From: Gemmatimonadota bacterium
GTDB lineage: Bacteria; Gemmatimonadota; Gemmatimonadetes; Gemmatimonadales; GWC2-71-9
NCBI GenBank assembly: GCA_003222235.1
Contig: QHVD01000004.1
Location: 16,077-21,645, forward strand
DNA: 5,569 bases
Direction: 5' to 3'
The notes under the pieces were generated by a model. The model was given only the letters and a program-made list of their open reading frames with translations. It was not told the origin of the DNA and ran no database searches. Shown piece after piece: positions 1-5,569 of this stretch; position 1 is the stretch's first letter, and each line of letters begins with the position of its first letter. The position numbers were made by a program, and so were the translations under genes.

Positions 1-328
1 AACCAAAGCTGCCCCGCCGCCTCCCCGGAATCCAGCACCGTGAGGATGTGCGGATGCTGAACCGCGCCGCAAACTCGATCTCTCGGTGAAACCGCTCGGA
101 GCCGAGCGCGGCGGCCAGCTCGGGATGGAGCACCTTGAGCGCGACCAGCCGCTTGTGCTTGACATCGCGCGCGAGATAGACCGTAGCCATCCCCCCGCGC
201 CCGAGCTCGCGCTCGACTACGTAGCGGCCACGGAGGGCGTCGCGGAGCGCCGCCTCGTCAGCCAGGGAATCATCCTTTGGGTAGGTGGGGGGAATTTGTA
301 CCGGTGCGCCGTCGAAGGCCAGCCGCAC
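1..328 (-). CDS. Hanks-type Ser/Thr protein kinase, N-terminal part (cut by window edge, apparent frameshift)
   Basis: This is the N-lobe of a PknB-like eukaryotic-type serine/threonine kinase, which would phosphorylate proteins using ATP. From a GTG at 328-326, a roughly 35-residue leader precedes the fold at RYVVERELGRGG. The glycine-rich loop is at residues 43-50 (GRGGMATV), the ATP-anchoring lysine is K65 in VALKVL, and the helix-C glutamate is E83 in FHREIEFAAR. After R89 (codon 64-62) the similarity jumps one frame: QHPHILTVLDSGEAAGQLW resumes at position 59. One base therefore seems lost at about 60-61, where AARLQHPHIL would be expected. The out-of-frame reading stays open to the edge, so no stop is seen. 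The catalytic loop, activation segment and any C-terminal domains lie outside the window. GTG 328 is the only usual start codon after the in-frame TGA near 400, and it has no Shine-Dalgarno sequence, so the start is uncertain. It is either a pseudogene or a gene carrying a sequencing or assembly error. Confidence 0.85.
   Translation of the reverse strand, partial: MRLAFDGAPVQIPPTYPKDDSLADEAALRDALRGRYVVERELGRGGMATVYLARDVKHKRLVALKVLHPELAAALGSERFHREIEFAARFSIRTSSRCWIPGRRRGSFG
57..64 (-). other. Apparent one-base deletion in the kinase gene
   Basis: Read on the minus strand, the codons GCG GCG CGG (A-A-R) are followed by TT and then CAG CAT CCG CAC (Q-H-P-H). A third base in the TT codon would give AAR-(L or F)-QHPHIL, the usual continuation of this kinase family after helix C. 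The uninterrupted frame instead gives FSIRTSSRCWIPG, which does not look like a kinase. The site lies about 60 bases from the window edge. If that edge is a contig end, a consensus error from low coverage is as likely as a true mutation. Confidence 0.75.
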
Positions 329-335
329 GGCTGGC
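318..335. repeat. Perfect inverted repeat around the putative kinase start codon
   Basis: Seven-base arms, GCCAGCC at 318-324 and GGCTGGC at 329-335, flank a four-base spacer. On the minus strand the spacer reads GTGC and contains the proposed GTG start of the kinase gene (328-326). The kinase transcript could therefore fold a short GC-only hairpin with the start codon in its loop. An alternative pairing closes one more G-C pair and leaves a two-base loop. Such repeats also occur by chance in DNA this GC-rich, and the start itself is not certain. Confidence 0.4.
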
Positions 336-463
336 GGCGGAGGGTTGGTTTCGGTGGGTCTTCGCCCGATCCGGCGGGACTCGTGGGCCTCTGGCTGTGC
401 TCAGGGACGGGGCTGCGCTCCCGTGGCCTTGTGCGCGCGTCAAGCGTTCGCGAAGTTCGCGGC

Positions 464-1759
464 GTGAACCCCCTCCTTGCGCTCGGCCTCCTCGCCGCGG
501 TCGGGCTCCTCGCGACGCGGCTCCCACGCCTGCCGGCGCGGCACTCGCTCGGGCTCCATCCCGTGTTCGCGGCCGGCGCGCCGCTGCTGCTGCTGCTGCT
601 CGGGCTCGTGCTGGGGCCGGGCGTCGGCCTCCTTTCCGGTCCCGCGCTGCGAGCGCTGGCCCCTGCGACGGCCCTCGCCATCGGCTGGATCGGAGCCGTG
701 TTCGGCAGTCGCTTCGAGTGGCGCTACGTGCGGCGGATCCCGGGCCGGGTGTGGCTCCTCGCAGCAGGCTCGGCCGCCCCCGTGTTCGCGGTGGTGGCGC
801 TCGGCGCCGCGGGGCTCGCGCGGCTCATCCCCGCGCTCGCGGCGGAGTGGACGCCACGGGTGCCCGCATTGCTCGCCATGGCCGCGGTGGCCGCCATGTC
901 GGGGCCGGGCGTGGTGGCGCTCGTGGCGCAGGCGCTCGGAATCCGCCGGAGCGTCGCCCGGGTCGTGGCGTGCGCGGCGGCCCTCGAAACCGCGCTCGGC
1001 GCGCTCGCGATGACGGTCCCGTTCGCGCTCCACCATCCCTTGCCCGCCGCGCGGACTCCCGCGCTCGGCTGGCTGTTCTGGACCGCCTTCGCCGCCGGCG
1101 GCGGTGGGCTCGTCGGGCTCGTGTTTCTGAGCCTCACGCGGCCATCTCCTTCCTCCGCGCCCGCGCAGGAGGATATCGGCCTCGCGCTGTTTGGCTCGCT
1201 GCTGTTCGGTGCGGGGATCGGCTACGGGGCGGGACTCTCGCCCTTCCTGGTCTGCGCGCTCGCCACGGCGCTGATCGTCAACTGGTCGCCGCAGCGCCGG
1301 CGCGCCCGCACCCTGCTCGCCGAGTGGGGAAACCCCATCTACGCGTTGCTCCTGATAGCTGCAGGCGCATTGCTCAGCCCGCCGACACTCTGGATCGTGG
1401 TGCCTGCGGTCCTGCTTGGCTCGCTACGCGCGGCGGCTCGCTGGACGGCCGAGTACCTGGGGCGGCCGCTCCTCAGGCTCGCCCGGCTGACGCCCGATGC
1501 CGGCATCGCGACCGTAGCGCAGGGCGGCGCGGCGCTGGCGCTCGGGATCGATTTCTTCCTCACGTACGGGCGCGAGCCTGGGGGCCGGGGCGCCGCGGGG
1601 GCGGCAGGGGCGGCCGTGCTCGCGACCATGATCCTGGGCGTAGCCCTGGCGCAGCTCGTGGCTCCGCTGCTCACGCAGCGCGCGCTGCGCCTGCCGCGGG
1701 CGGCGTTGACACCCGCGCGTGCAGCGGTCGAGCTTAGCTCGGGCGCTCCGGCGGACTGA
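464..1759 (+). CDS. CPA2-like cation/proton antiporter (Na_H_Exchanger-type membrane protein)
   Basis: A 431-residue, very hydrophobic polytopic inner-membrane protein with about 11-12 predicted helices. Its pattern fits the monovalent cation:proton antiporter family. GLVLGPGVGLL (residues 47-57) matches the second-helix GxxLGP pattern. GWIGAVFGSRFEWRYVRR (74-91) matches the segment before helix 4. MSGPGVVALVAQALGI (145-160) and CAAALETALG (170-179) match the core helices, and GLSPFLVCALATALIVN (257-273) is Kef-like. Typical relatives carry an aspartate in an ND, QD or TD pair in the sixth core helix; here glutamate E175 appears to take that place. There is no RCK/TrkA-N regulatory domain, and the protein ends in a short polar tail. 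I chose GTG 464 because hydrophobic sequence begins directly after it and the open frame upstream is antisense to the kinase. GTG 431 is an alternative, and neither has a clear Shine-Dalgarno sequence. It is first in a probable three-gene operon, 4 bp before the next start. Substrate ion and direction are unknown. Confidence 0.75.
   Translation: MNPLLALGLLAAVGLLATRLPRLPARHSLGLHPVFAAGAPLLLLLLGLVLGPGVGLLSGPALRALAPATALAIGWIGAVFGSRFEWRYVRRIPGRVWLLAAGSAAPVFAVVALGAAGLARLIPALAAEWTPRVPALLAMAAVAAMSGPGVVALVAQALGIRRSVARVVACAAALETALGALAMTVPFALHHPLPAARTPALGWLFWTAFAAGGGGLVGLVFLSLTRPSPSSAPAQEDIGLALFGSLLFGAGIGYGAGLSPFLVCALATALIVNWSPQRRRARTLLAEWGNPIYALLLIAAGALLSPPTLWIVVPAVLLGSLRAAARWTAEYLGRPLLRLARLTPDAGIATVAQGGAALALGIDFFLTYGREPGGRGAAGAAGAAVLATMILGVALAQLVAPLLTQRALRLPRAALTPARAAVELSSGAPAD
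584..598 (+). repeat. Five tandem CTG codons (poly-leucine) in the antiporter
   Basis: Five consecutive CTG codons, followed by CTC, encode leucines 41-46 in the second membrane helix of the antiporter. The repeat is in frame, so slippage by whole units would change the helix length without breaking the frame. Short leucine runs are common in membrane helices of GC-rich genomes. Confidence 0.85.
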
Positions 1760-1763
1760 CCCG

Positions 1764-2177
1764 ATGATCCCCTCATGGGTCGCGGTGCTCACGGGGATTT
1801 CGCTCGCGATCCTCGCGATGGCGGCGATCGCGATCGCGCTGTCGTCCGTCGCGGCGGTGCTGGCGCTGCGCGCCTTCCTGCGGGTGTTCGAGCACCTTGC
1901 CGGCCCCGCGGTGAGCGACGCGCGCCAGCTGGTGGCGGGGATCCGCGCGGAGGCGGAGAGCCTCGTGGGCACGTCGCGCGACCTGCGGAGCCGCGTCGTG
2001 AAGGCGGCCGACGCCGCCGAAGCGCGCCTCGCCGATCTCGACGCCCTGTTCACCGTGGTGCAGGAAGAAGTGGAGGCAACCGCGCTCGACATGGCGGCGA
2101 CCCTGCGCAACGTACGCCGCGGGCTGTCGTTGTTCGAGTGGGGAAAACGGACGTTGAAGCGCGGGAGGAAGCACTGA
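1764..2177 (+). CDS. Small membrane-anchored helical protein, DUF948-like
   Basis: This 137-residue protein is of unknown function. Residues 5-35 form one strongly hydrophobic helix rich in Ala, Ile, Leu and Val. Residues 36-120 are a long charged amphipathic stretch without prolines after residue 48, probably helical or coiled-coil. The C-terminus is basic (KRTLKRGRKH). This plan of N-terminal anchor plus long helix resembles the DUF948/YtxG-type proteins, but I recognise only the architecture and have no motif-level proof. The ATG at 1764 starts 4 bp after the antiporter stop; a G-rich GGCGG at about 1750-1754 could be a weak ribosome site. An earlier in-frame ATG at 1719 would overlap the antiporter by 41 bases and add a polar, arginine-rich leader, so it is less likely. 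The TGA at 2175-2177 overlaps the proposed start of the phospholipase gene, which points to coupled translation and one operon. Confidence 0.7.
   Translation: MIPSWVAVLTGISLAILAMAAIAIALSSVAAVLALRAFLRVFEHLAGPAVSDARQLVAGIRAEAESLVGTSRDLRSRVVKAADAAEARLADLDALFTVVQEEVEATALDMAATLRNVRRGLSLFEWGKRTLKRGRKH
2163..2168 (+). promoter_or_regulatory. Shine-Dalgarno sequence that decides a CTG start
   Basis: GGGAGG lies inside the last codons of the preceding gene and ends five bases before the CTG at 2174-2176. It is the only strong ribosome site near the beginning of the phospholipase frame. The in-frame GTG codons at 2138 and 2192 have no comparable site at a workable distance. Confidence 0.6.
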
Positions 2178-3103
2178 ACGGCCGGCAGATCGTGGGCGCC
2201 ACGGCGGCGGCCGTCGTGGGGATCGCCGTCTGGCCCGCCGTGGCCCACGCCTGGACCCCGGGCACGCACGTCTACCTTGGCGAGTCGGTGCTCGCGAACC
2301 TGCAGCAGCTGCCGCTCGCCGTCGCCGATCTGCTACGCGCCTTCCCCTACGATTTCCTGTACGGCAACATCGCCGCGGACACCTCGATCGCGAAGAAGTA
2401 CGCGCCCGTGGGGCGGCACTGCCACGCCTGGCACGTCGGCCAGGAGATCTTCGATCTCGCCCCGACGGACCCGTTGCGTGCCTTCGGGCTGGGCTATCTG
2501 TCACACCTCGCGGCCGACACGGTGGCCCACAATTTCTTCGTCCCGCACCAGCTCGTGCTCACGTCGAGCACCGCGGCGTTGGGCCACAGCTACTGGGAGA
2601 GCCGGTTCGAGACTCACCTCGGCCCCGCCTACGCCAGCACTGCCAAGGAGCTGATCCTCCAGGACCACACGCCGAGCGACGCGCACCTCGATTCGATCAT
2701 CTCGCCCACGCTCTTCAGCCTCCGCACGAACCGGCGGCTGTTCCGCGGCATGGTGCGCCTGACCGAAAGCGAGAGCTGGCGCTGGGCGTTCCAGGTGATT
2801 CTGGAGAACACCCGCTGGGACCTCCCCGACGAGCACGTGGAGCGCCAGATGGCGGTGGCGTTCGAGTACGTGATGGAGGTGCTCGGCGAGAAGGACGCGG
2901 CGGCCCGGCGACTCGACCCCGCGGGCGCCCACGCCCTGAGGCTCGCCAAGCAGATGCGTCGTCAGGCGCTGCAGGAAGGCGGCCGTCAGGAGCCCGAGCG
3001 GATGGAGGCCGCGGCCGAGGAGCACTTCGGGCTGCCCAGCCCGGCGCTGGATTACTGGACGGCGTCGAAGGCGCAGCGACCCTGGCGAGACAGGGCGAAC
3101 TAG
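2174..3103 (+). CDS. Secreted zinc-dependent phospholipase C family protein
   Basis: A predicted exported metalloenzyme of 309 residues in the Zn_dep_PLPC family (type: Bacillus cereus PC-PLC, clostridial alpha-toxin), whose members hydrolyse phospholipid headgroups. With CTG 2174 as start, residues 1-26 form a signal peptide (R4, hydrophobic 6-24) cleaved after AHA, leaving W27 as the mature N-terminus. In the characterised enzymes the N-terminal Trp itself binds zinc. The other expected ligands are all visible: H32 near the N-terminus, D69 in NIAADTS, a histidine of RHCHAWH (82-87), H111 and D115 in YLSHLAADTVAH, H119, then H138 and E142 in GHSYWE. The C-terminal half is helical and charged, with no obvious lipid-binding C2-like domain. 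The start overlaps the upstream TGA as CTGA behind a good ribosome site; GTG 2138 and GTG 2192 are alternatives with poorer signal peptides. The TAG stop is shared with gatB on the other strand. The family call is firm; the substrate is not known. Confidence 0.85.
   Translation: MNGRQIVGATAAAVVGIAVWPAVAHAWTPGTHVYLGESVLANLQQLPLAVADLLRAFPYDFLYGNIAADTSIAKKYAPVGRHCHAWHVGQEIFDLAPTDPLRAFGLGYLSHLAADTVAHNFFVPHQLVLTSSTAALGHSYWESRFETHLGPAYASTAKELILQDHTPSDAHLDSIISPTLFSLRTNRRLFRGMVRLTESESWRWAFQVILENTRWDLPDEHVERQMAVAFEYVMEVLGEKDAAARRLDPAGAHALRLAKQMRRQALQEGGRQEPERMEAAAEEHFGLPSPALDYWTASKAQRPWRDRAN
3100..3103. other. CTAG palindrome serving as stop codon on both strands
   Basis: The phospholipase gene ends with TAG at 3101-3103 on the plus strand. 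gatB ends with TAG at 3102-3100 on the minus strand. The same four bases therefore close both convergent genes, which overlap by 4 bp and leave no intergenic room for a terminator. Confidence 0.9.
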
Positions 3104-4560
3104 GGGCGGCTGTCGACGGGGGAGCCCAGCTTCTCCTCGAGCACTCTCTGGACCAGCTTCGGGTCCGCCTTGCCGCGCGACAGCTTCATCACCTGGCCCA
3201 TGAAGAACGGCATCAGCTTCGTCTCGCCGTTCTTGTAGCGATCGACCTCGGCGGGGTGGGCGGCCAGCACATCGGTGATCCAGCCGGCGACGACGCCCGT
3301 GTCGGCCACCTGCACGAGCCCGAGCGCCTCCGCCGCGTTGCGCGGCTCCCCGCCCCGCTCCGCCACCTCGGCGAACACTCGCTTCGCCGCCTGATGACTC
3401 AGGGTGCCGCCCTTCACCAGTCCAATGAGCTGAGCGAGCGACGTGGGGGCGACGCGCAGCTGCTCGTGGTTGTCCTTTGCGTCGGCGAGGACCTCGGTCA
3501 TCACCCAGTTCGCCGCCGCCTTGGGCTCCGTCCCGGCGCGCACGACCGCCTCGTAGTAGTCCGCCACGGCGCGATCGGCGGTGAGCACCGCGGCGTCGGT
3601 GATGCCGAGCGCGTACTGCGTCACGAAGCGCTCGCGCTTGCGCGCGGGCAGCTCCGGCAGGGCCGCCTGCTCCTCGGCCACGAAGTCCTCCGCGAGCACC
3701 AGCGGCGGCAGGTCGGGGTCGGGGAAGTAGCGGTAGTCGTGGCTCTCCTCCTTGGTCCGTTGCGGGCGCACGGCATTCGCCCGCGAGTCGTACAACAAGG
3801 TCTGCTGCTCCACGGCGCCGCCGGCCTCGAGGATCCCGATCTGGCGGTCGCGCTCCACGGTGAGCGCCTTCTCGACGTAGGCGAACGAGTTGATGTTCTT
3901 CACCTCGGTCTTGGTGCCGAGGGCGATCTCACCGTCGCGGCGCACGGAGACGTTCGCGTCCACCCGCAAGCTGCCCTTTTCCATGTCGCAGTCGGACACC
4001 CCGGAGTACTCGAGCACCTGCTTCAAGGTCTGGAGGTAGGCGCGCGCCTCCTGGGGCGAGCGGAAGTCCGGTCCGGTGACGATCTCGATCAACGGCACCC
4101 CGCAGCGGTTGAGATCGATCGCCGTTTCCTTGGGGAAGCGGTCGTGGAGCGACTTCCCTGCGTCCTCCTCGACGTGCAGCCGCACGATCGTCGCCGTCGC
4201 GAGGCCCCGATCGGGCGACAGGTACGACAGCGACCCCTTGGTCGCGAGCGGGCTCTCGAACTGCGAGATCTGATAGCCCTTCGGCAGGTCGGGGTAGAAG
4301 TAGTTCTTGCGCGCGAACACGCTCTTCGGCTGCACCGTGCAGCCCAGGGCGAGCGCCGCCCGCACGGCGAGCTTGACCGCCTGCTCGTTCGGCACCGGCA
4401 GCGCCCCCGGCAGCCCCAGGCACACGGGGCACACGTTGCTGTTGGGGGGCGCGCCGAACGCCGCGGAGCAGCCGCAGAACATCTTCGACTTCGTGTGCAG
4501 CTGGACGTGCGTCTCGAGTCCGATGACCGTCTCCCAGCGGCCCCCTCCAAGCCCTGCCAT
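3100..4560 (-). CDS. gatB: Asp-tRNA(Asn)/Glu-tRNA(Gln) amidotransferase subunit B
   Basis: GatB binds the mischarged Glu-tRNA(Gln) or Asp-tRNA(Asn), activates the side-chain carboxylate with ATP and receives ammonia from GatA in the cytoplasmic GatCAB complex. The 486-residue protein has the usual family length and is intact. It opens with WETVIGLETHVQL. A four-cysteine zinc site follows at C29, C31, C44 and C47 (CGC...CPVC). Then come NYFYPDLPKGYQISQ (86-100), HVEEDAGKS (129-137), DLNRCGVPLIEIVTGPD (149-165), GSLRVDANVS (196-205), the VKNINSF segment and DYRYFPDPDLPPL. The C-terminal 150 or so residues form the helical YqeY-like tRNA-binding domain, including MPFFMGQVMKLSRGKADP near the end. 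I prefer ATG 4560-4558 because AGGAGG lies four bases upstream. A GTG directly before it (4563-4561) is only one base from that site. The start shares its A with the gatA stop (TGATG), so translation of the two subunits is probably coupled. Confidence 0.98.
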   Translation of the reverse strand: MAGLGGGRWETVIGLETHVQLHTKSKMFCGCSAAFGAPPNSNVCPVCLGLPGALPVPNEQAVKLAVRAALALGCTVQPKSVFARKNYFYPDLPKGYQISQFESPLATKGSLSYLSPDRGLATATIVRLHVEEDAGKSLHDRFPKETAIDLNRCGVPLIEIVTGPDFRSPQEARAYLQTLKQVLEYSGVSDCDMEKGSLRVDANVSVRRDGEIALGTKTEVKNINSFAYVEKALTVERDRQIGILEAGGAVEQQTLLYDSRANAVRPQRTKEESHDYRYFPDPDLPPLVLAEDFVAEEQAALPELPARKRERFVTQYALGITDAAVLTADRAVADYYEAVVRAGTEPKAAANWVMTEVLADAKDNHEQLRVAPTSLAQLIGLVKGGTLSHQAAKRVFAEVAERGGEPRNAAEALGLVQVADTGVVAGWITDVLAAHPAEVDRYKNGETKLMPFFMGQVMKLSRGKADPKLVQRVLEEKLGSPVDSRP

Positions 4561-5569
4561 CACGCCTCCTGGCTCGCGGGGACGACCCGCTCGAGCGCGT
4601 ACGCGGCTTCGATCATCTCGTCCTCGAGGAACGCCTGACCGATGAACTGCCCGCCGAGCGGCAGTCCCTTGATCCGGCCGATCGGGATGGACATCGCGGG
4701 GAGCCCCGCGAGATTGGCGGTCACGACGAAGCTGTCCGACAGGTACATCGCCACGGGGTCGGCGAGCTTCTCGCCGGCCTTGAAGGCCGGCGTCGGCGTC
4801 GTGGGCGTGAACACCAGGTCGACCCCGCGGTCGAACACGTTGCGAAAGTCCTGGGCGATGAGGGCGCGCATCTGCTGCGCCTTGCGGTAGTAGGCATCGT
4901 AATAGCCCGACGACAGTACGTACGTGCCCACGAGGATGCGGCGCCGCACCTCGGGCCCGAACCCTTCGCCCCGCGTGGTGCGGTACAGCGCGCGCACGTC
5001 GGGCGCTCCGTTGAACCGCGCACCGTAGCGGGCGCCGTCGTAGCGCGCCAGGTTCGACGAGGCCTCGGCGGGCGCGATGATGTAGTAGGTCGGCACCGCG
5101 TACGGCGTGTGCGGCAGCGAGACCTCGCGGACGGCGGCGCCGAGCTCCTTGAGCAGGCGGATCGCGCGGTCACAGGCCCGCCGCACCCCGGGATCCAGGT
5201 CCTGGGGGAAGTACTCCTTCGGAATCCCGACCACGAAGCCCTGGAGCGACTCGGGCACGGTCGGGAGGCGGAGGGGATCGCGGTCCTCGCACGTCGCATC
5301 CCTGGGATCGCGCCCGCTGATCACCGACAGGACCCGCGCGGCGTCGTGCACGCTGCGCCCCAACACGCCGATCTGGTCGAGCGACGACCCGAAGGCCACC
5401 AGCCCGTAGCGGGACACCCGGCCGTAGGTGGGCTTGATCCCGACGATCCCGCAGAAGGACGCGGGCTGGCGCACCGAGCCCCCGGTCTCCGAGCCGAGCG
5501 CCGCCGGCACGGTCCCGGCGGCCACGAGCGCCGCCGAGCCGCCGGACGAGCCGCCCGGCACCCGCGCCT
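4560..5569 (-). CDS. gatA: Asp-tRNA(Asn)/Glu-tRNA(Gln) amidotransferase subunit A, 5' end missing
   Basis: GatA is the glutaminase subunit of GatCAB: it releases ammonia from glutamine and passes it to GatB. About 335 C-terminal residues are present out of a usual 480-490, and the frame runs off the right edge. The amidase signature is visible: RVPGGSSGGSAA carries the cis-serine (codon 5549-5547), and GSETGGSVRQPASFCG carries the serine nucleophile (codon 5477-5475). Their 24-residue spacing matches S154 and S178 of characterised GatA. The third member of the Ser-cisSer-Lys triad, the lysine, lies in the missing N-terminal part. GIVGIKPTYGRVSRYGLVAF, SSLDQIG and FTPTTPTPAFKAGEK follow in the usual order, and LPAMSIPIG and LPLGGQFIG near the C-terminus are typical. 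The GTG at 5561 is an internal valine codon, not a start. The TGA at 4562-4560 overlaps the gatB ATG. gatC is not visible and may lie upstream beyond the edge. Confidence 0.98.
   Translation of the reverse strand, partial: ARVPGGSSGGSAALVAAGTVPAALGSETGGSVRQPASFCGIVGIKPTYGRVSRYGLVAFGSSLDQIGVLGRSVHDAARVLSVISGRDPRDATCEDRDPLRLPTVPESLQGFVVGIPKEYFPQDLDPGVRRACDRAIRLLKELGAAVREVSLPHTPYAVPTYYIIAPAEASSNLARYDGARYGARFNGAPDVRALYRTTRGEGFGPEVRRRILVGTYVLSSGYYDAYYRKAQQMRALIAQDFRNVFDRGVDLVFTPTTPTPAFKAGEKLADPVAMYLSDSFVVTANLAGLPAMSIPIGRIKGLPLGGQFIGQAFLEDEMIEAAYALERVVPASQEA
4565..4570 (-). promoter_or_regulatory. Shine-Dalgarno sequence of gatB
   Basis: A perfect AGGAGG on the minus strand lies within the final codons of gatA (plus strand reads CCTCCT). 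Four bases separate it from ATG 4560 and one base from GTG 4563, so it favours the ATG as the gatB start. Confidence 0.75.
4772..4792. repeat. 21-bp perfect palindrome inside gatA
   Basis: Ten-base arms, CGCCGGCCTT at 4772-4781 and AAGGCCGGCG at 4783-4792, flank one central base. In RNA it would fold as a stem of about nine pairs with a three-base loop. It lies in the codons for the family-typical TPAFKAGEK segment. Protein constraint together with high-GC codon choice may therefore explain it. No T run follows on the gatA strand, so it does not look like an intrinsic terminator. Confidence 0.5.

Noticed and set aside
86..463. Upstream extension of the antiporter frame to an ATG at 86, giving a 557-residue product.
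   Set aside because: This part is antisense to a clear protein kinase N-lobe and its translation is arginine-rich and unlike a membrane protein. Hydrophobic sequence starts only after GTG 464.
329..463. Divergent promoters in the gap between the kinase and antiporter genes.
   Set aside because: I could not find a convincing -35/-10 pair on either strand. Promoters are likely by position only, so no site is annotated.
1565..1620. G-rich low-complexity tract in the antiporter, considered as a G-quadruplex or repeat element.
   Set aside because: It encodes a Gly/Ala loop and helix in frame. No regular repeat unit is present, and such tracts are expected at this GC content.
277..1737. A 486-codon plus-strand frame overlapping the antiporter in another frame.
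   Set aside because: The product is an arginine-, alanine- and glycine-rich shadow with no membrane pattern. The antiporter frame gives coherent helices and family motifs.
1775..2173. Upstream extension of the phospholipase frame to an ATG at 1775.
   Set aside because: It would overlap the whole small helical gene and place a long arginine- and glycine-rich leader before an evident signal peptide.
1424..2504. Long minus-strand open frames across the antiporter end, the small gene and the phospholipase start.
   Set aside because: Their translations are low-complexity Arg, Ala and Ser text typical of GC-rich shadows. They conflict with three consistent plus-strand genes.
3256..4638. A 460-codon open frame on the plus strand opposite gatB.
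   Set aside because: It is His-, Arg- and Gly-rich with no recognisable motif. Long antisense frames are normal in high-GC genes, and gatB is unmistakable on the other strand.

Overview
This is a GC-rich bacterial window, roughly 70% G+C by eye, with almost no non-coding space. The N-terminal style of the kinase (glycine-rich loop, then a KHKRLVALKVLHPELAAALG stretch), the base composition and the gatAB genes suggest Gemmatimonadota or a related soil phylum. This is inference from sequence style, not a phylogenetic result. Genes are cut at both edges, so the window may be a whole short metagenomic contig.

Layout. (1) Positions 1-328, minus strand: the start of a Hanks-type Ser/Thr protein kinase, cut by the left edge, with an apparent one-base deletion near position 60-61. 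(2) Positions 329-463: a 135-bp divergent intergenic gap. (3) Positions 464-3103, plus strand: three tightly packed genes that look like one operon. They are a polytopic CPA2-like cation/proton antiporter, a small protein with one membrane helix and a long amphipathic helix (DUF948-like), and a secreted zinc-dependent phospholipase C-type protein with a complete set of expected metal ligands. (4) Positions 3100-5569, minus strand: gatB complete and gatA missing its 5' end, translationally coupled. They encode two subunits of the tRNA-dependent amidotransferase that makes Gln-tRNA(Gln) and/or Asn-tRNA(Asn).

The plus-strand operon and the gatAB operon converge on a single CTAG palindrome at 3100-3103, which supplies the TAG stop codon of both terminal genes. 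gatAB is housekeeping. The plus-strand trio is an envelope-related group (transporter, membrane-anchored helical protein, exported lipase-type enzyme) with no established joint function.

I found no RNA gene, CRISPR array, insertion sequence or convincing sigma-factor promoter. Nothing here supports a dramatic new system. The points worth a second look are the kinase frameshift, the probable CTG start of the phospholipase gene, the unusual glutamate in the antiporter, the shared stop palindrome, and two perfect inverted repeats.
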